Shown in pieces: positions 21,201 through 36,400 of a DNA stretch of 64,000 bases; position 1 is the first letter of the stretch; the number at the start of each line of letters is the position of its first letter. The translations under genes were made by a program, and so were the position numbers. The notes under the pieces are model-generated. The model was given only the letters and a program-made list of their open reading frames with translations, was not told the origin of the DNA and searched no databases. The DNA lies in assembly GCF_021869535.1 (NCBI RefSeq), contig NW_026262734.1, forward strand, positions 73,036,339 through 73,100,338, written 5' to 3'. This stretch comes from Mytilus californianus (taxonomy: Eukaryota; Mollusca; Bivalvia; Mytilida; Mytilidae).

Positions 21201-24200
21201 ATGGTCAAAATAAGCATTTCATAGCTTTTTCAATTTTGATGCATAAGTGGCATTCTGACTTTCTATCTGACAGGTTTTTATGTGTCAATATTTGTGTTTC
21301 TATGCTTCAATCCAGTTGTATTACTCATTTGTGAACTCTGAATCTACAGAAAAGAAGATTATCTCAAACAATATGTACAAAATGTGTTGTATATATGACC
21401 CTCGTCTAACGCCCTGTTTGGATCAAGTTAAATGTGAGGAGCTTGGAACATAAAAGTTGAAGTCCATAATAAAGACCTCACTAAATTTGTATAAAAAGCA
21501 CTTAACAATGTCTTTTGTACCTGTTTCATGTCACATAATATCTTTCTTTTCTTCTGTAGGATAGCAAGTTGTTCAAATATAAGCTTGTTGCGACTAAAAT
21601 TACATGCATGTTTTTCACTAAAAAGTGAAAAATCTATGTATCAGACCATACTGTCAGCAAAAAAAGTTGAATGCAAGAGTCTTTTTGTGCTCAGATTTAT
21701 TGTATCATGTCACCTGAGTATAGAAATGATAGAAAAGACACAAATTTTTATTTCCTATAGCTTCAATATGCATTTTTAAATGTACATATGTGCTACGGCC
21801 TAAATTGACCCTAAATTATTTTCAGTCTTACTTGGCCTAAGACCCTTTTAAACTAATATGATATGTTATTTGTGAGTTTTCTTTCCATTTAAAGTACATT
21901 AAATACATATGTAAGGATTATTTATAACCAAAAAGCTTTACAAATTTAAAATTGCTGGAAAATATTACATCTTCATGTAAGGCCCCCCTTCATTGGAAAA
22001 CCTCCATTTTTAGGCACAGGCTCATATAAATTTGACTTTTTAATAATTATGATAAGTCTGATAAATCAAATGAGTACTCAATTGCTTTTAATACATAATA
22101 TTTTATATATTAAGGCATTTAAAAAGTATTTTTTTGCAGTATTTAAATTTTTTAAGCCCCAAATGTTGATAGTTGAAATTTTTCAATTTTAACATCTACA
22201 TTTAACACGCAAAGTTGAATATAGAATTAGTCATATTGTCTATAATATATATCCTATTGCCATGAAACTTTGTAGGCAGTCTTATAATTTATTAAGCTTT
22301 GGTCATACCAAGTTTCATTAAGATTGGTCAACTTTTTCTACCCTATTAGGTCCGAGTACACAGTTATCGTCCTTTAATTTTCGTTGTCCACAAATGTAGT
22401 CCCTAGTGTGGACAGTGTGTTACTTGCCATTTTTTTTTATACCCCTTCCAAATTTATTTCTCCATGTTTTATGACTCAAATAGCAAGTAGGGGGGTGAAA
22501 TGACACTGTAAAAAAATTTGGGTCATGAATTTTAAAGTAAAGTAGTGATTTGGTCCAGCTGAAAAATGTTAAAAATTAGCACTTCGGAAGCTGTCAAAAG
22601 ATTTGAAGACCCCCTTAACATAAAATTGTCCATATTTTGAGTTAGAGCCGATGAAGTTTTCTATAATTTTGATATAATTTGTCCCAAAAGTAGTACAACA
22701 CACTGTAAAAATATTATTGAGAAAGCGCAGGTGGGATTTTTTTAATTTTCATTTATTGTCTAAAAGAAATGCACTACGAAATAACTGTGTACTCGGACCT
22801 AAGAGGTGAAATCAGGAAATATAGAATCTGTACTTTGGCAACTTCCCTGAATGATTTGATGGTGTCAATTTGTCAAATAGCATAAAACTAAAGGATTTAA
22901 ACTTTTATTTGATAGAATTTCTGCAAAAATGACCAATTTGGGCATATTATGGTCAAAATAAGCATTTCATAGCTTTTTCAATTTTGATGCATAAGTGGCA
23001 TTCTGACTTTCTATCTGACAGGTTTTTATGTGTCAATATTTGTGTTTCTATGCTTCAATCCAGTTGTATTACTCATTTGTGAACTCTGAATCTACAGAAA
23101 AGAAGATTATCTCAAACAATATGTACAAAATGTGTTGTATATATGACCCTCGTCTAACGCCCTGTTTGGATCAAGTTAAATGTGAGGAGCTTGGAACATA
23201 AAAGTTGAAGTCCATAATAAAGACCTCACTAAATTTGTATAAAAAGCACTTAACAATGTCTTTTGTACCTGTTTCATGTCACATAATATCTTTCTTTTCT
23301 TCTGTAGGATAGCAAGTTGTTCAAATATAAGCTTGTTGCGACTAAAATTACATGCATGTTTTTCACTAAAAAGTGAAAAATCTATGTATCAGACCATACT
23401 GTCAGCAAAAAAAGTTGAATGCAAGAGTCTTTTTGTGCTCAGATTTATTGTATCATGTCACCTGAGTATAGAAATGATAGAAAAGACACAAATTTTTATT
23501 TCCTATAGCTTCAATATGCATTTTTAAATGTACATATGTGCTACGGCCTAAATTGACCCTAAATTATTTTCAGTCTTACTTGGCCTAAGACCCTTTTAAA
23601 CTAATATGATATGTTATTTGTGAGTTTTCTTTCCATTTAAAGTACATTAAATACATATGTAAGGATTATTTATAACCAAAAAGCTTTACAAATTTAAAAT
23701 TGCTGGAAAATATTACATCTTCATGTAAGGCCCCCCTTCATTGGAAAACCTCCATTTTTAGGCACAGGCTCATATAAATTTGACTTTTTAATAATTATGA
23801 TAAGTCTGATAAATCAAATGAGTACTCAATTGCTTTTAATACATAATATTTTATATATTAAGGCATTTAAAAAGTATTTTTTTGCAGTATTTAAATTTTT
23901 TAAGCCCCAAATGTTGATAGTTGAAATTTTTCAATTTTAACATCTACATTTAACACGCAAAGTTGAATATAGAATTAGTCATATTGTCTATAATATATAT
24001 CCTATTGCCATGAAACTTTGTAGGCAGTCTTATAATTTATTAAGCTTTGGTCATACCAAGTTTCATTAAGATTGGTCAACTTTTTCTACCCTATTAGGTC
24101 CGAGTACACAGTTATCGTCCTTTAATTTTCGTTGTCCACAAATGTAGTCCCTAGTGTGGACAGTGTGTTACTTGCCATTTTTTTTTATACCCCTTCCAAA

Positions 24201-27200
24201 TTTATTTCTCCATGTTTTATGACTCAAATAGCAAGTAGGGGGGTGAAATGACACTGTAAAAAAATTTGGGTCATGAATTTTAAAGTAAAGTAGTGATTTG
24301 GTCCAGCTGAAAAATGTTAAAAATTAGCACTTCGGAAGCTGTCAAAAGATTTGAAGACCCCCTTAACATAAAATTGTCCATATTTTGAGTTAGAGCCGAT
24401 GAAGTTTTCTATAATTTTGATATAATTTGTCCCAAAAGTAGTACAACACACTGTAAAAATATTATTGAGAAAGCGCAGGTGGGATTTTTTTAATTTTCAT
24501 TTATTGTCTAAAAGAAATGCACTACGAAATAACTGTGTACTCGGACCTAAGAGGTGAAATCAGGAAATATAGAATCTGTACTTTGGCAACTTCCCTGAAT
24601 GATTTGATGGTGTCAATTTGTCAAATAGCATAAAACTAAAGGATTTAAACTTTTATTTGATAGAATTTCTGCAAAAATGACCAATTTGGGCATATTATGG
24701 TCAAAATAAGCATTTCATAGCTTTTTCAATTTTGATGCATAAGTGGCATTCTGACTTTCTATCTGACAGGTTTTTATGTGTCAATATTTGTGTTTCTATG
24801 CTTCAATCCAGTTGTATTACTCATTTGTGAACTCTGAATCTACAGAAAAGAAGATTATCTCAAACAATATGTACAAAATGTGTTGTATATATGACCCTCG
24901 TCTAACGCCCTGTTTGGATCAAGTTAAATGTGAGGAGCTTGGAACATAAAAGTTGAAGTCCATAATAAAGACCTCACTAAATTTGTATAAAAAGCACTTA
25001 ACAATGTCTTTTGTACCTGTTTCATGTCACATAATATCTTTCTTTTCTTCTGTAGGATAGCAAGTTGTTCAAATATAAGCTTGTTGCGACTAAAATTACA
25101 TGCATGTTTTTCACTAAAAAGTGAAAAATCTATGTATCAGACCATACTGTCAGCAAAAAAAGTTGAATGCAAGAGTCTTTTTGTGCTCAGATTTATTGTA
25201 TCATGTCACCTGAGTATAGAAATGATAGAAAAGACACAAATTTTTATTTCCTATAGCTTCAATATGCATTTTTAAATGTACATATGTGCTACGGCCTAAA
25301 TTGACCCTAAATTATTTTCAGTCTTACTTGGCCTAAGACCCTTTTAAACTAATATGATATGTTATTTGTGAGTTTTCTTTCCATTTAAAGTACATTAAAT
25401 ACATATGTAAGGATTATTTATAACCAAAAAGCTTTACAAATTTAAAATTGCTGGAAAATATTACATCTTCATGTAAGGCCCCCCTTCATTGGAAAACCTC
25501 CATTTTTAGGCACAGGCTCATATAAATTTGACTTTTTAATAATTATGATAAGTCTGATAAATCAAATGAGTACTCAATTGCTTTTAATACATAATATTTT
25601 ATATATTAAGGCATTTAAAAAGTATTTTTTTGCAGTATTTAAATTTTTTAAGCCCCAAATGTTGATAGTTGAAATTTTTCAATTTTAACATCTACATTTA
25701 ACACGCAAAGTTGAATATAGAATTAGTCATATTGTCTATAATATATATCCTATTGCCATGAAACTTTGTAGGCAGTCTTATAATTTATTAAGCTTTGGTC
25801 ATACCAAGTTTCATTAAGATTGGTCAACTTTTTCTACCCTATTAGGTCCGAGTACACAGTTATCGTCCTTTAATTTTCGTTGTCCACAAATGTAGTCCCT
25901 AGTGTGGACAGTGTGTTACTTGCCATTTTTTTTTATACCCCTTCCAAATTTATTTCTCCATGTTTTATGACTCAAATAGCAAGTAGGGGGGTGAAATGAC
26001 ACTGTAAAAAAATTTGGGTCATGAATTTTAAAGTAAAGTAGTGATTTGGTCCAGCTGAAAAATGTTAAAAATTAGCACTTCGGAAGCTGTCAAAAGATTT
26101 GAAGACCCCCTTAACATAAAATTGTCCATATTTTGAGTTAGAGCCGATGAAGTTTTCTATAATTTTGATATAATTTGTCCCAAAAGTAGTACAACACACT
26201 GTAAAAATATTATTGAGAAAGCGCAGGTGGGATTTTTTTAATTTTCATTTATTGTCTAAAAGAAATGCACTACGAAATAACTGTGTACTCGGACCTAAGA
26301 GGTGAAATCAGGAAATATAGAATCTGTACTTTGGCAACTTCCCTGAATGATTTGATGGTGTCAATTTGTCAAATAGCATAAAACTAAAGGATTTAAACTT
26401 TTATTTGATAGAATTTCTGCAAAAATGACCAATTTGGGCATATTATGGTCAAAATAAGCATTTCATAGCTTTTTCAATTTTGATGCATAAGTGGCATTCT
26501 GACTTTCTATCTGACAGGTTTTTATGTGTCAATATTTGTGTTTCTATGCTTCAGTCCAGTTGTATTACTCATTTGTGAACTCTGAATCTACAGAAAAGAA
26601 GATTATCTCAAACAATATGTACAAAATGTGTTGTATATATGACCCTCGTCTAACGCCCTGTTTGGATCAAGTTAAATGTGAGGAGCTTGGAACATAAAAG
26701 TTGAAGTCCATAATAAAGACCTCACTAAATTTGTATAAAAAGCACTTAACAATGTCTTTTGTACCTGTTTCATGTCACATAATATCTTTCTTTTCTTCTG
26801 TAGGATAGCAAGTTGTTCAAATATAAGCTTGTTGCGACTAAAATTACATGCATGTTTTTCACTAAAAAGTGAAAAATCTATGTATCAGACCATACTGTCA
26901 GCAAAAAAAGTTGAATGCAAGAGTCTTTTTGTGCTCAGATTTATTGTATCATGTCACCTGAGTATAGAAATGATAGAAAAGACACAAATTTTTATTTCCT
27001 ATAGCTTCAATATGCATTTTTAAATGTACATATGTGCTACGGCCTAAATTGACCCTAAATTATTTTCAGTCTTACTTGGCCTAAGACCCTTTTAAACTAA
27101 TATGATATGTTATTTGTGAGTTTTCTTTCCATTTAAAGTACATTAAATACATATGTAAGGATTATTTATAACCAAAAAGCTTTACAAATTTAAAATTGCT

Positions 27201-30200
27201 GGAAAATATTACATCTTCATGTAAGGCCCCCCTTCATTGGAAAACCTCCATTTTTAGGCACAGGCTCATATAAATTTGACTTTTTAATAATTATGATAAA
27301 TCTGATAAATCAAATGAGTACTCAATTGCTTTTAATACATAATATTTTATATATTAAGGCATTTAAAAAGTATTTTTTTGCAGTATTTAAATTTTTTAAG
27401 CCCCAAATGTTGATAGTTGAAATTTTTCAATTTTAACATCTACATTTAACACGCAAAGTTGAATATAGAATTAGTCATATTGTCTATAATATATATCCTA
27501 TTGCCATGAAACTTTGTAGGCAGTCTTATAATTTATTAAGCTTTGGTCATACCAAGTTTCATTAAGATTGGTCAACTTTTTCTACCCTATTAGGTCCGAG
27601 TACACAGTTATCGTCCTTTAATTTTCGTTGTCCACAAATGTAGTCCCTAGTGTGGACAGTGTGTTACTTGCCATTTTTTTTTATACCCCTTCCAAATTTA
27701 TTTCTCCATGTTTTATGACTCAAATAGCAAGTAGGGGGGTGAAATGACACTGTAAAAAAATTTGGGTCATGAATTTTAAAGTAAAGTAGTGATTTGGTCC
27801 AGCTGAAAAATGTTAAAAATTAGCACTTCGGAAGCTGTCAAAAGATTTGAAGACCCCCTTAACATAAAATTGTCCATATTTTGAGTTAGAGCCGATGAAG
27901 TTTTCTATAATTTTGATATAATTTGTCCCAAAAGTAGTACAACACACTGTAAAAATATTATTGAGAAAGCGCAGGTGGGATTTTTTTAATTTTCATTTAT
28001 TGTCTAAAAGAAATGCACTACGAAATAACTGTGTACTCGGACCTAAGAGGTGAAATCAGGAAATATAGAATCTGTACTTTGGCAACTTCCCTGAATGATT
28101 TGATGGTGTCAATTTGTCAAATAGCATAAAACTAAAGGATTTAAACTTTTATTTGATAGAATTTCTGCAAAAATGACCAATTTGGGCATATTATGGTCAA
28201 AATAAGCATTTCATAGCTTTTTCAATTTTGATGCATAAGTGGCATTCTGACTTTCTATCTGACAGGTTTTTATGTGTCAATATTTGTGTTTCTATGCTTC
28301 AATCCAGTTGTATTACTCATTTGTGAACTCTGAATCTACAGAAAAGAAGATTATCTCAAACAATATGTACAAAATGTGTTGTATATATGACCCTCGTCTA
28401 ACGCCCTGTTTGGATCAAGTTAAATGTGAGGAGCTTGGAACATAAAAGTTGAAGTCCATAATAAAGACCTCACTAAATTTGTATAAAAAGCACTTAACAA
28501 TGTCTTTTGTACCTGTTTCATGTCACATAATATCTTTCTTTTCTTCTGTAGGATAGCAAGTTGTTCAAATATAAGCTTGTTGCGACTAAAATTACATGCA
28601 TGTTTTTCACTAAAAAGTGAAAAATCTATGTATCAGACCATACTGTCAGCAAAAAAAGTTGAATGCAAGAGTCTTTTTGTGCTCAGATTTATTGTATCAT
28701 GTCACCTGAGTATAGAAATGATAGAAAAGACACAAATTTTTATTTCCTATAGCTTCAATATGCATTTTTAAATGTACATATGTGCTACGGCCTAAATTGA
28801 CCCTAAATTATTTTCAGTCTTACTTGGCCTAAGACCCTTTTAAACTAATATGATATGTTATTTGTGAGTTTTCTTTCCATTTAAAGTACATTAAATACAT
28901 ATGTAAGGATTATTTATAACCAAAAAGCTTTACAAATTTAAAATTGCTGGAAAATATTACATCTTCATGTAAGGCCCCCCTTCATTGGAAAACCTCCATT
29001 TTTAGGCACAGGCTCATATAAATTTGACTTTTTAATAATTATGATAAGTCTGATAAATCAAATGAGTACTCAATTGCTTTTAATACATAATATTTTATAT
29101 ATTAAGGCATTTAAAAAGTATTTTTTTGCAGTATTTAAATTTTTTAAGCCCCAAATGTTGATAGTTGAAATTTTTCAATTTTAACATCTACATTTAACAC
29201 GCAAAGTTGAATATAGAATTAGTCATATTGTCTATAATATATATCCTATTGCCATGAAACTTTGTAGGCAGTCTTATAATTTATTAAGCTTTGGTCATAC
29301 CAAGTTTCATTAAGATTGGTCAACTTTTTCTACCCTATTAGGTCCGAGTACACAGTTATCGTCCTTTAATTTTCGTTGTCCACAAATGTAGTCCCTAGTG
29401 TGGACAGTGTGTTACTTGCCATTTTTTTTTATACCCCTTCCAAATTTATTTCTCCATGTTTTATGACTCAAATAGCAAGTAGGGGGGTGAAATGACACTG
29501 TAAAAAAATTTGGGTCATGAATTTTAAAGTAAAGTAGTGATTTGGTCCAGCTGAAAAATGTTAAAAATTAGCACTTCGGAAGCTGTCAAAAGATTTGAAG
29601 ACCCCCTTAACATAAAATTGTCCATATTTTGAGTTAGAGCCGATGAAGTTTTCTATAATTTTGATATAATTTGTCCCAAAAGTAGTACAACACACTGTAA
29701 AAATATTATTGAGAAAGCGCAGGTGGGATTTTTTTAATTTTCATTTATTGTCTAAAAGAAATGCACTACGAAATAACTGTGTACTCGGACCTAAGAGGTG
29801 AAATCAGGAAATATAGAATCTGTACTTTGGCAACTTCCCTGAATGATTTGATGGTGTCAATTTGTCAAATAGCATAAAACTAAAGGATTTAAACTTTTAT
29901 TTGATAGAATTTCTGCAAAAATGACCAATTTGGGCATATTATGGTCAAAATAAGCATTTCATAGCTTTTTCAATTTTGATGCATAAGTGGCATTCTGACT
30001 TTCTATCTGACAGGTTTTTATGTGTCAATATTTGTGTTTCTATGCTTCAATCCAGTTGTATTACTCATTTGTGAACTCTGAATCTACAGAAAAGAAGATT
30101 ATCTCAAACAATATGTACAAAATGTGTTGTATATATGACCCTCGTCTAACGCCCTGTTTGGATCAAGTTAAATGTGAGGAGCTTGGAACATAAAAGTTGA

Positions 30201-30267
30201 AGTCCATAATAAAGACCTCACTAAATTTGTATAAAAAGCACTTAACAATGTCTTTTGTACCTGTTTC

Positions 30268-30456
30268 ATGTCACATAATATCTTTCTTTTCTTCTGTAGG
30301 ATAGCAAGTTGTTCAAATATAAGCTTGTTGCGACTAAAATTACATGCATGTTTTTCACTAAAAAGTGAAAAATCATGTATCAGACCATACTGTCAGCAAA
30401 AAAAGTTGAATGCAAGAGTCTTTTTGTGCTCAGATTTATTGTATCATGTCACCTGA
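30268..30456 (+). other. 83-codon frame broken by 1-bp deletion
   Basis: One T is lost after 30374 (AATCATG for AATCTATG), shifting the frame after SLKSEKS and ending it at codon 62. The same A module gains a T at 31084 in its last bases (CCCTTATTA), so total unit length stays 1,748 bp. Confidence 0.8.
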
Positions 30457-33400
30457 GTATAGAAATGATAGAAAAGACACAAATTTTTATTTCCTATAGC
30501 TTCAATATGCATTTTTAAATGTACATATGTGCTACGGCCTAAATTGACCCTAAATTATTTTCAGTCTTACTTGGCCTAAGACCCTTTTAAACTAATATGA
30601 TATGTTATTTGTGAGTTTTCTTTCCATTTAAAGTACATTAAATACATATGTAAGGATTATTTATAACCAAAAAGCTTTACAAATTTAAAATTGCTGGAAA
30701 ATATTACATCTTCATGTAAGGCCCCCCTTCATTGGAAAACCTCCATTTTTAGGCACAGGCTCATATAAATTTGACTTTTTAATAATTATGATAAGTCTGA
30801 TAAATCAAATGAGTACTCAATTGCTTTTAATACATAATATTTTATATATTAAGGCATTTAAAAAGTATTTTTTTGCAGTATTTAAATTTTTTAAGCCCCA
30901 AATGTTGATAGTTGAAATTTTTCAATTTTAACATCTACATTTAACACGCAAAGTTGAATATAGAATTAGTCATATTGTCTATAATATATATCCTATTGCC
31001 ATGAAACTTTGTAGGCAGTCTTATAATTTATTAAGCTTTGGTCATACCAAGTTTCATTAAGATTGGTCAACTTTTTCTACCCTTATTAGGTCCGAGTACA
31101 CAGTTATCGTCCTTTAATTTTCGTTGTCCACAAATGTAGTCCCTAGTGTGGACAGTGTGTTACTTGCCATTTTTTTTTATACCCCTTCCAAATTTATTTC
31201 TCCATGTTTTATGACTCAAATAGCAAGTAGGGGGGTGAAATGACACTGTAAAAAAATTTGGGTCATGAATTTTAAAGTAAAGTAGTGATTTGGTCCAGCT
31301 GAAAAATGTTAAAAATTAGCACTTCGGAAGCTGTCAAAAGATTTGAAGACCCCCTTAACATAAAATTGTCCATATTTTGAGTTAGAGCCGATGAAGTTTT
31401 CTATAATTTTGATATAATTTGTCCCAAAAGTAGTACAACACACTGTAAAAATATTATTGAGAAAGCGCAGGTGGGATTTTTTTAATTTTCATTTATTGTC
31501 TAAAAGAAATGCACTACGAAATAACTGTGTACTCGGACCTAAGAGGTGAAATCAGGAAATATAGAATCTGTACTTTGGCAACTTCCCTGAATGATTTGAT
31601 GGTGTCAATTTGTCAAATAGCATAAAACTAAAGGATTTAAACTTTTATTTGATAGAATTTCTGCAAAAATGACCAATTTGGGCATATTATGGTCAAAATA
31701 AGCATTTCATAGCTTTTTCAATTTTGATGCATAAGTGGCATTCTGACTTTCTATCTGACAGGTTTTTATGTGTCAATATTTGTGTTTCTATGCTTCAATC
31801 CAGTTGTATTACTCATTTGTGAACTCTGAATCTACAGAAAAGAAGATTATCTCAAACAATATGTACAAAATGTGTTGTATATATGACCCTCGTCTAACGC
31901 CCTGTTTGGATCAAGTTAAATGTGAGGAGCTTGGAACATAAAAGTTGAAGTCCATAATAAAGACCTCACTAAATTTGTATAAAAAGCACTTAACAATGTC
32001 TTTTGTACCTGTTTCATGTCACATAATATCTTTCTTTTCTTCTGTAGGATAGCAAGTTGTTCAAATATAAGCTTGTTGCGACTAAAATTACATGCATGTT
32101 TTTCACTAAAAAGTGAAAAATCTATGTATCAGACCATACTGTCAGCAAAAAAAGTTGAATGCAAGAGTCTTTTTGTGCTCAGATTTATTGTATCATGTCA
32201 CCTGAGTATAGAAATGATAGAAAAGACACAAATTTTTATTTCCTATAGCTTCAATATGCATTTTTAAATGTACATATGTGCTACGGCCTAAATTGACCCT
32301 AAATTATTTTCAGTCTTACTTGGCCTAAGACCCTTTTAAACTAATATGATATGTTATTTGTGAGTTTTCTTTCCATTTAAAGTACATTAAATACATATGT
32401 AAGGATTATTTATAACCAAAAAGCTTTACAAATTTAAAATTGCTGGAAAATATTACATCTTCATGTAAGGCCCCCCTTCATTGGAAAACCTCCATTTTTA
32501 GGCACAGGCTCATATAAATTTGACTTTTTAATAATTATGATAAGTCTGATAAATCAAATGAGTACTCAATTGCTTTTAATACATAATATTTTATATATTA
32601 AGGCATTTAAAAAGTATTTTTTTGCAGTATTTAAATTTTTTAAGCCCCAAATGTTGATAGTTGAAATTTTTCAATTTTAACATCTACATTTAACACGCAA
32701 AGTTGAATATAGAATTAGTCATATTGTCTATAATATATATCCTATTGCCATGAAACTTTGTAGGCAGTCTTATAATTTATTAAGCTTTGGTCATACCAAG
32801 TTTCATTAAGATTGGTCAACTTTTTCTACCCTATTAGGTCCGAGTACACAGTTATCGTCCTTTAATTTTCGTTGTCCACAAATGTAGTCCCTAGTGTGGA
32901 CAGTGTGTTACTTGCCATTTTTTTTTATACCCCTTCCAAATTTATTTCTCCATGTTTTATGACTCAAATAGCAAGTAGGGGGGTGAAATGACACTGTAAA
33001 AAAATTTGGGTCATGAATTTTAAAGTAAAGTAGTGATTTGGTCCAGCTGAAAAATGTTAAAAATTAGCACTTCGGAAGCTGTCAAAAGATTTGAAGACCC
33101 CCTTAACATAAAATTGTCCATATTTTGAGTTAGAGCCGATGAAGTTTTCTATAATTTTGATATAATTTGTCCCAAAAGTAGTACAACACACTGTAAAAAT
33201 ATTATTGAGAAAGCGCAGGTGGGATTTTTTTAATTTTCATTTATTGTCTAAAAGAAATGCACTACGAAATAACTGTGTACTCGGACCTAAGAGGTGAAAT
33301 CAGGAAATATAGAATCTGTACTTTGGCAACTTCCCTGAATGATTTGATGGTGTCAATTTGTCAAATAGCATAAAACTAAAGGATTTAAACTTTTATTTGA

Positions 33401-36400
33401 TAGAATTTCTGCAAAAATGACCAATTTGGGCATATTATGGTCAAAATAAGCATTTCATAGCTTTTTCAATTTTGATGCATAAGTGGCATTCTGACTTTCT
33501 ATCTGACAGGTTTTTATGTGTCAATATTTGTGTTTCTATGCTTCAATCCAGTTGTATTACTCATTTGTGAACTCTGAATCTACAGAAAAGAAGATTATCT
33601 CAAACAATATGTACAAAATGTGTTGTATATATGACCCTCGTCTAACGCCCTGTTTGGATCAAGTTAAATGTGAGGAGCTTGGAACATAAAAGTTGAAGTC
33701 CATAATAAAGACCTCACTAAATTTGTATAAAAAGCACTTAACAATGTCTTTTGTACCTGTTTCATGTCACATAATATCTTTCTTTTCTTCTGTAGGATAG
33801 CAAGTTGTTCAAATATAAGCTTGTTGCGACTAAAATTACATGCATGTTTTTCACTAAAAAGTGAAAAATCTATGTATCAGACCATACTGTCAGCAAAAAA
33901 AGTTGAATGCAAGAGTCTTTTTGTGCTCAGATTTATTGTATCATGTCACCTGAGTATAGAAATGATAGAAAAGACACAAATTTTTATTTCCTATAGCTTC
34001 AATATGCATTTTTAAATGTACATATGTGCTACGGCCTAAATTGACCCTAAATTATTTTCAGTCTTACTTGGCCTAAGACCCTTTTAAACTAATATGATAT
34101 GTTATTTGTGAGTTTTCTTTCCATTTAAAGTACATTAAATACATATGTAAGGATTATTTATAACCAAAAAGCTTTACAAATTTAAAATTGCTGGAAAATA
34201 TTACATCTTCATGTAAGGCCCCCCTTCATTGGAAAACCTCCATTTTTAGGCACAGGCTCATATAAATTTGACTTTTTAATAATTATGATAAGTCTGATAA
34301 ATCAAATGAGTACTCAATTGCTTTTAATACATAATATTTTATATATTAAGGCATTTAAAAAGTATTTTTTTGCAGTATTTAAATTTTTTAAGCCCCAAAT
34401 GTTGATAGTTGAAATTTTTCAATTTTAACATCTACATTTAACACACAAAGTTGAATATAGAATTAGTCATATTGTCTATAATATATATCCTATTGCCATG
34501 AAACTTTGTAGGCAGTCTTATAATTTATTAAGCTTTGGTCATACCAAGTTTCATTAAGATTGGTCAACTTTTTCTACCCTATTAGGTCCGAGTACACAGT
34601 TATCGTCCTTTAATTTTCGTTGTCCACAAATGTAGTCCCTAGTGTGGACAGTGTGTTACTTGCCATTTTTTTTTATACCCCTTCCAAATTTATTTCTCCA
34701 TGTTTTATGACTCAAATAGCAAGTAGGGGGGTGAAATGACACTGTAAAAAAATTTGGGTCATGAATTTTAAAGTAAAGTAGTGATTTGGTCCAGCTGAAA
34801 AATGTTAAAAATTAGCACTTCGGAAGCTGTCAAAAGATTTGAAGACCCCCTTAACATAAAATTGTCCATATTTTGAGTTAGAGCCGATGAAGTTTTCTAT
34901 AATTTTGATATAATTTGTCCCAAAAGTAGTACAACACACTGTAAAAATATTATTGAGAAAGCGCAGGTGGGATTTTTTTAATTTTCATTTATTGTCTTAA
35001 AGAAATGCACTACGAAATAACTGTGTACTCGGACCTAAGAGGTGAAATCAGGAAATATAGAATCTGTACTTTGGCAACTTCCCTGAATGATTTGATGGTG
35101 TCAATTTGTCAAATAGCATAAAACTAAAGGATTTAAACTTTTATTTGATAGAATTTCTGCAAAAATGACCAATTTGGGCATATTATGGTCAAAATAAGCA
35201 TTTCATAGCTTTTTCAATTTTGATGCATAAGTGGCATTCTGACTTTCTATCTGACAGGTTTTTATGTGTCAATATTTGTGTTTCTATGCTTCAATCCAGT
35301 TGTATTACTCATTTGTGAACTCTGAATCTACAGAAAAGAAGATTATCTCAAACAATATGTACAAAATGTGTTGTATATATGACCCTCGTCTAACGCCCTG
35401 TTTGGATCAAGTTAAATGTGAGGAGCTTGGAACATAAAAGTTGAAGTCCATAATAAAGACCTCACTAAATTTGTATAAAAAGCACTTAACAATGTCTTTT
35501 GTACCTGTTTCATGTCACATAATATCTTTCTTTTCTTCTGTAGGATAGCAAGTTGTTCAAATATAAGCTTGTTGCGACTAAAATTACATGCATGTTTTTC
35601 ACTAAAAAGTGAAAAATCTATGTATCAGACCATACTGTCAGCAAAAAAAGTTGAATGCAAGAGTCTTTTTGTGCTCAGATTTATTGTATCATGTCACCTG
35701 AGTATAGAAATGATAGAAAAGACACAAATTTTTATTTCCTATAGCTTCAATATGCATTTTTAAATGTACATATGTGCTACGGCCTAAATTGACCCTAAAT
35801 TATTTTCAGTCTTACTTGGCCTAAGACCCTTTTAAACTAATATGATATGTTATTTGTGAGTTTTCTTTCCATTTAAAGTACATTAAATACATATGTAAGG
35901 ATTATTTATAACCAAAAAGCTTTACAAATTTAAAATTGCTGGAAAATATTACATCTTCATGTAAGGCCCCCCTTCATTGGAAAACCTCCATTTTTAGGCA
36001 CAGGCTCATATAAATTTGACTTTTTAATAATTATGATAAGTCTGATAAATCAAATGAGTACTCAATTGCTTTTAATACATAATATTTTATATATTAAGGC
36101 ATTTAAAAAGTATTTTTTTGCAGTATTTAAATTTTTTAAGCCCCAAATGTTGATAGTTGAAATTTTTCAATTTTAACATCTACATTTAACACACAAAGTT
36201 GAATATAGAATTAGTCATATTGTCTATAATATATATCCTATTGCCATGAAACTTTGTAGGCAGTCTTATAATTTATTAAGCTTTGGTCATACCAAGTTTC
36301 ATTAAGATTGGTCAACTTTTTCTACCCTATTAGGTCCGAGTACACAGTTATCGTCCTTTAATTTTCGTTGTCCACAAATGTAGTCCCTAGTGTGGACAGT

